Assembly (NCBI GenBank): GCA_004283105.1
Contig: SHLN01000188.1
Location: 1 to 5,306, forward strand
DNA: 5,306 nt
Source of the DNA: Acidimicrobiia bacterium
GTDB lineage: Bacteria; Actinomycetota; Acidimicrobiia; Spongiisociales; SHLN01
Reading direction: 5' to 3'
In this document: piece by piece, positions 5,296-5,306 of the stretch
Layout of the letters: every line of letters starts with the position of its first letter
Numbering within the stretch: the first letter of the stretch is position 1
Program-made: the position numbers and the translations under genes
The notes under the pieces: model-generated
What the model was told of the DNA's origin: nothing
Database searches by the model: none
What the model saw: the letters and a program-made list of their open reading frames with translations, nothing else

Positions 5296-5306
5296 CAGAA
5301 GACCCG

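Overview
This 5.3 kb window comes from a GC-rich bacterial chromosome. Gene content points to an actinobacterium, perhaps an uncultured Acidimicrobiia-like lineage: a stand-alone LON-domain protein, an actinobacterial-style PspA beside a TPM-like membrane protein, and mostly leaderless-looking genes with a TANNNT-like box just before the ATG. The phylum is an inference from gene style and base composition. No marker gene, rRNA or tRNA is present.

Left part, minus strand (8-1640): two complete genes. Transcribed first is a 207-residue protein made only of a Lon-protease-type substrate-binding domain. After an 85-base gap comes a 307-residue conserved protein of unknown function with TIM-barrel-like motifs. 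Each has its own candidate -10 box, and a short hairpin with a T run lies between them, so they may be separate transcripts.

Middle (1641-3156): a 117-base divergent promoter region separates the LON gene from proC (pyrroline-5-carboxylate reductase, last step of proline synthesis) on the plus strand. A perfect stem-loop overlaps the proC stop codon. A 226-base spacer with no recognisable gene follows, then a small VOC (glyoxalase/bleomycin-resistance fold) protein that has lost most canonical metal ligands. An inverted repeat sits on its start region.

Right part (3204-5276): a two-gene plus-strand unit. The first gene encodes a secreted-domain/one-membrane-segment/cytoplasmic coiled-coil protein with a TPM-like outer domain, a Cys/His motif and a very Arg-rich tail. 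The second, 63 bases downstream, encodes a PspA/IM30-family membrane-stress protein. This pair is the most interesting part of the window: it looks like an envelope-stress module in which a membrane protein, not PspB/PspC, may be the PspA partner. pspA is the only gene with a clear Shine-Dalgarno leader.

No mobile element, CRISPR array or phage gene was seen.
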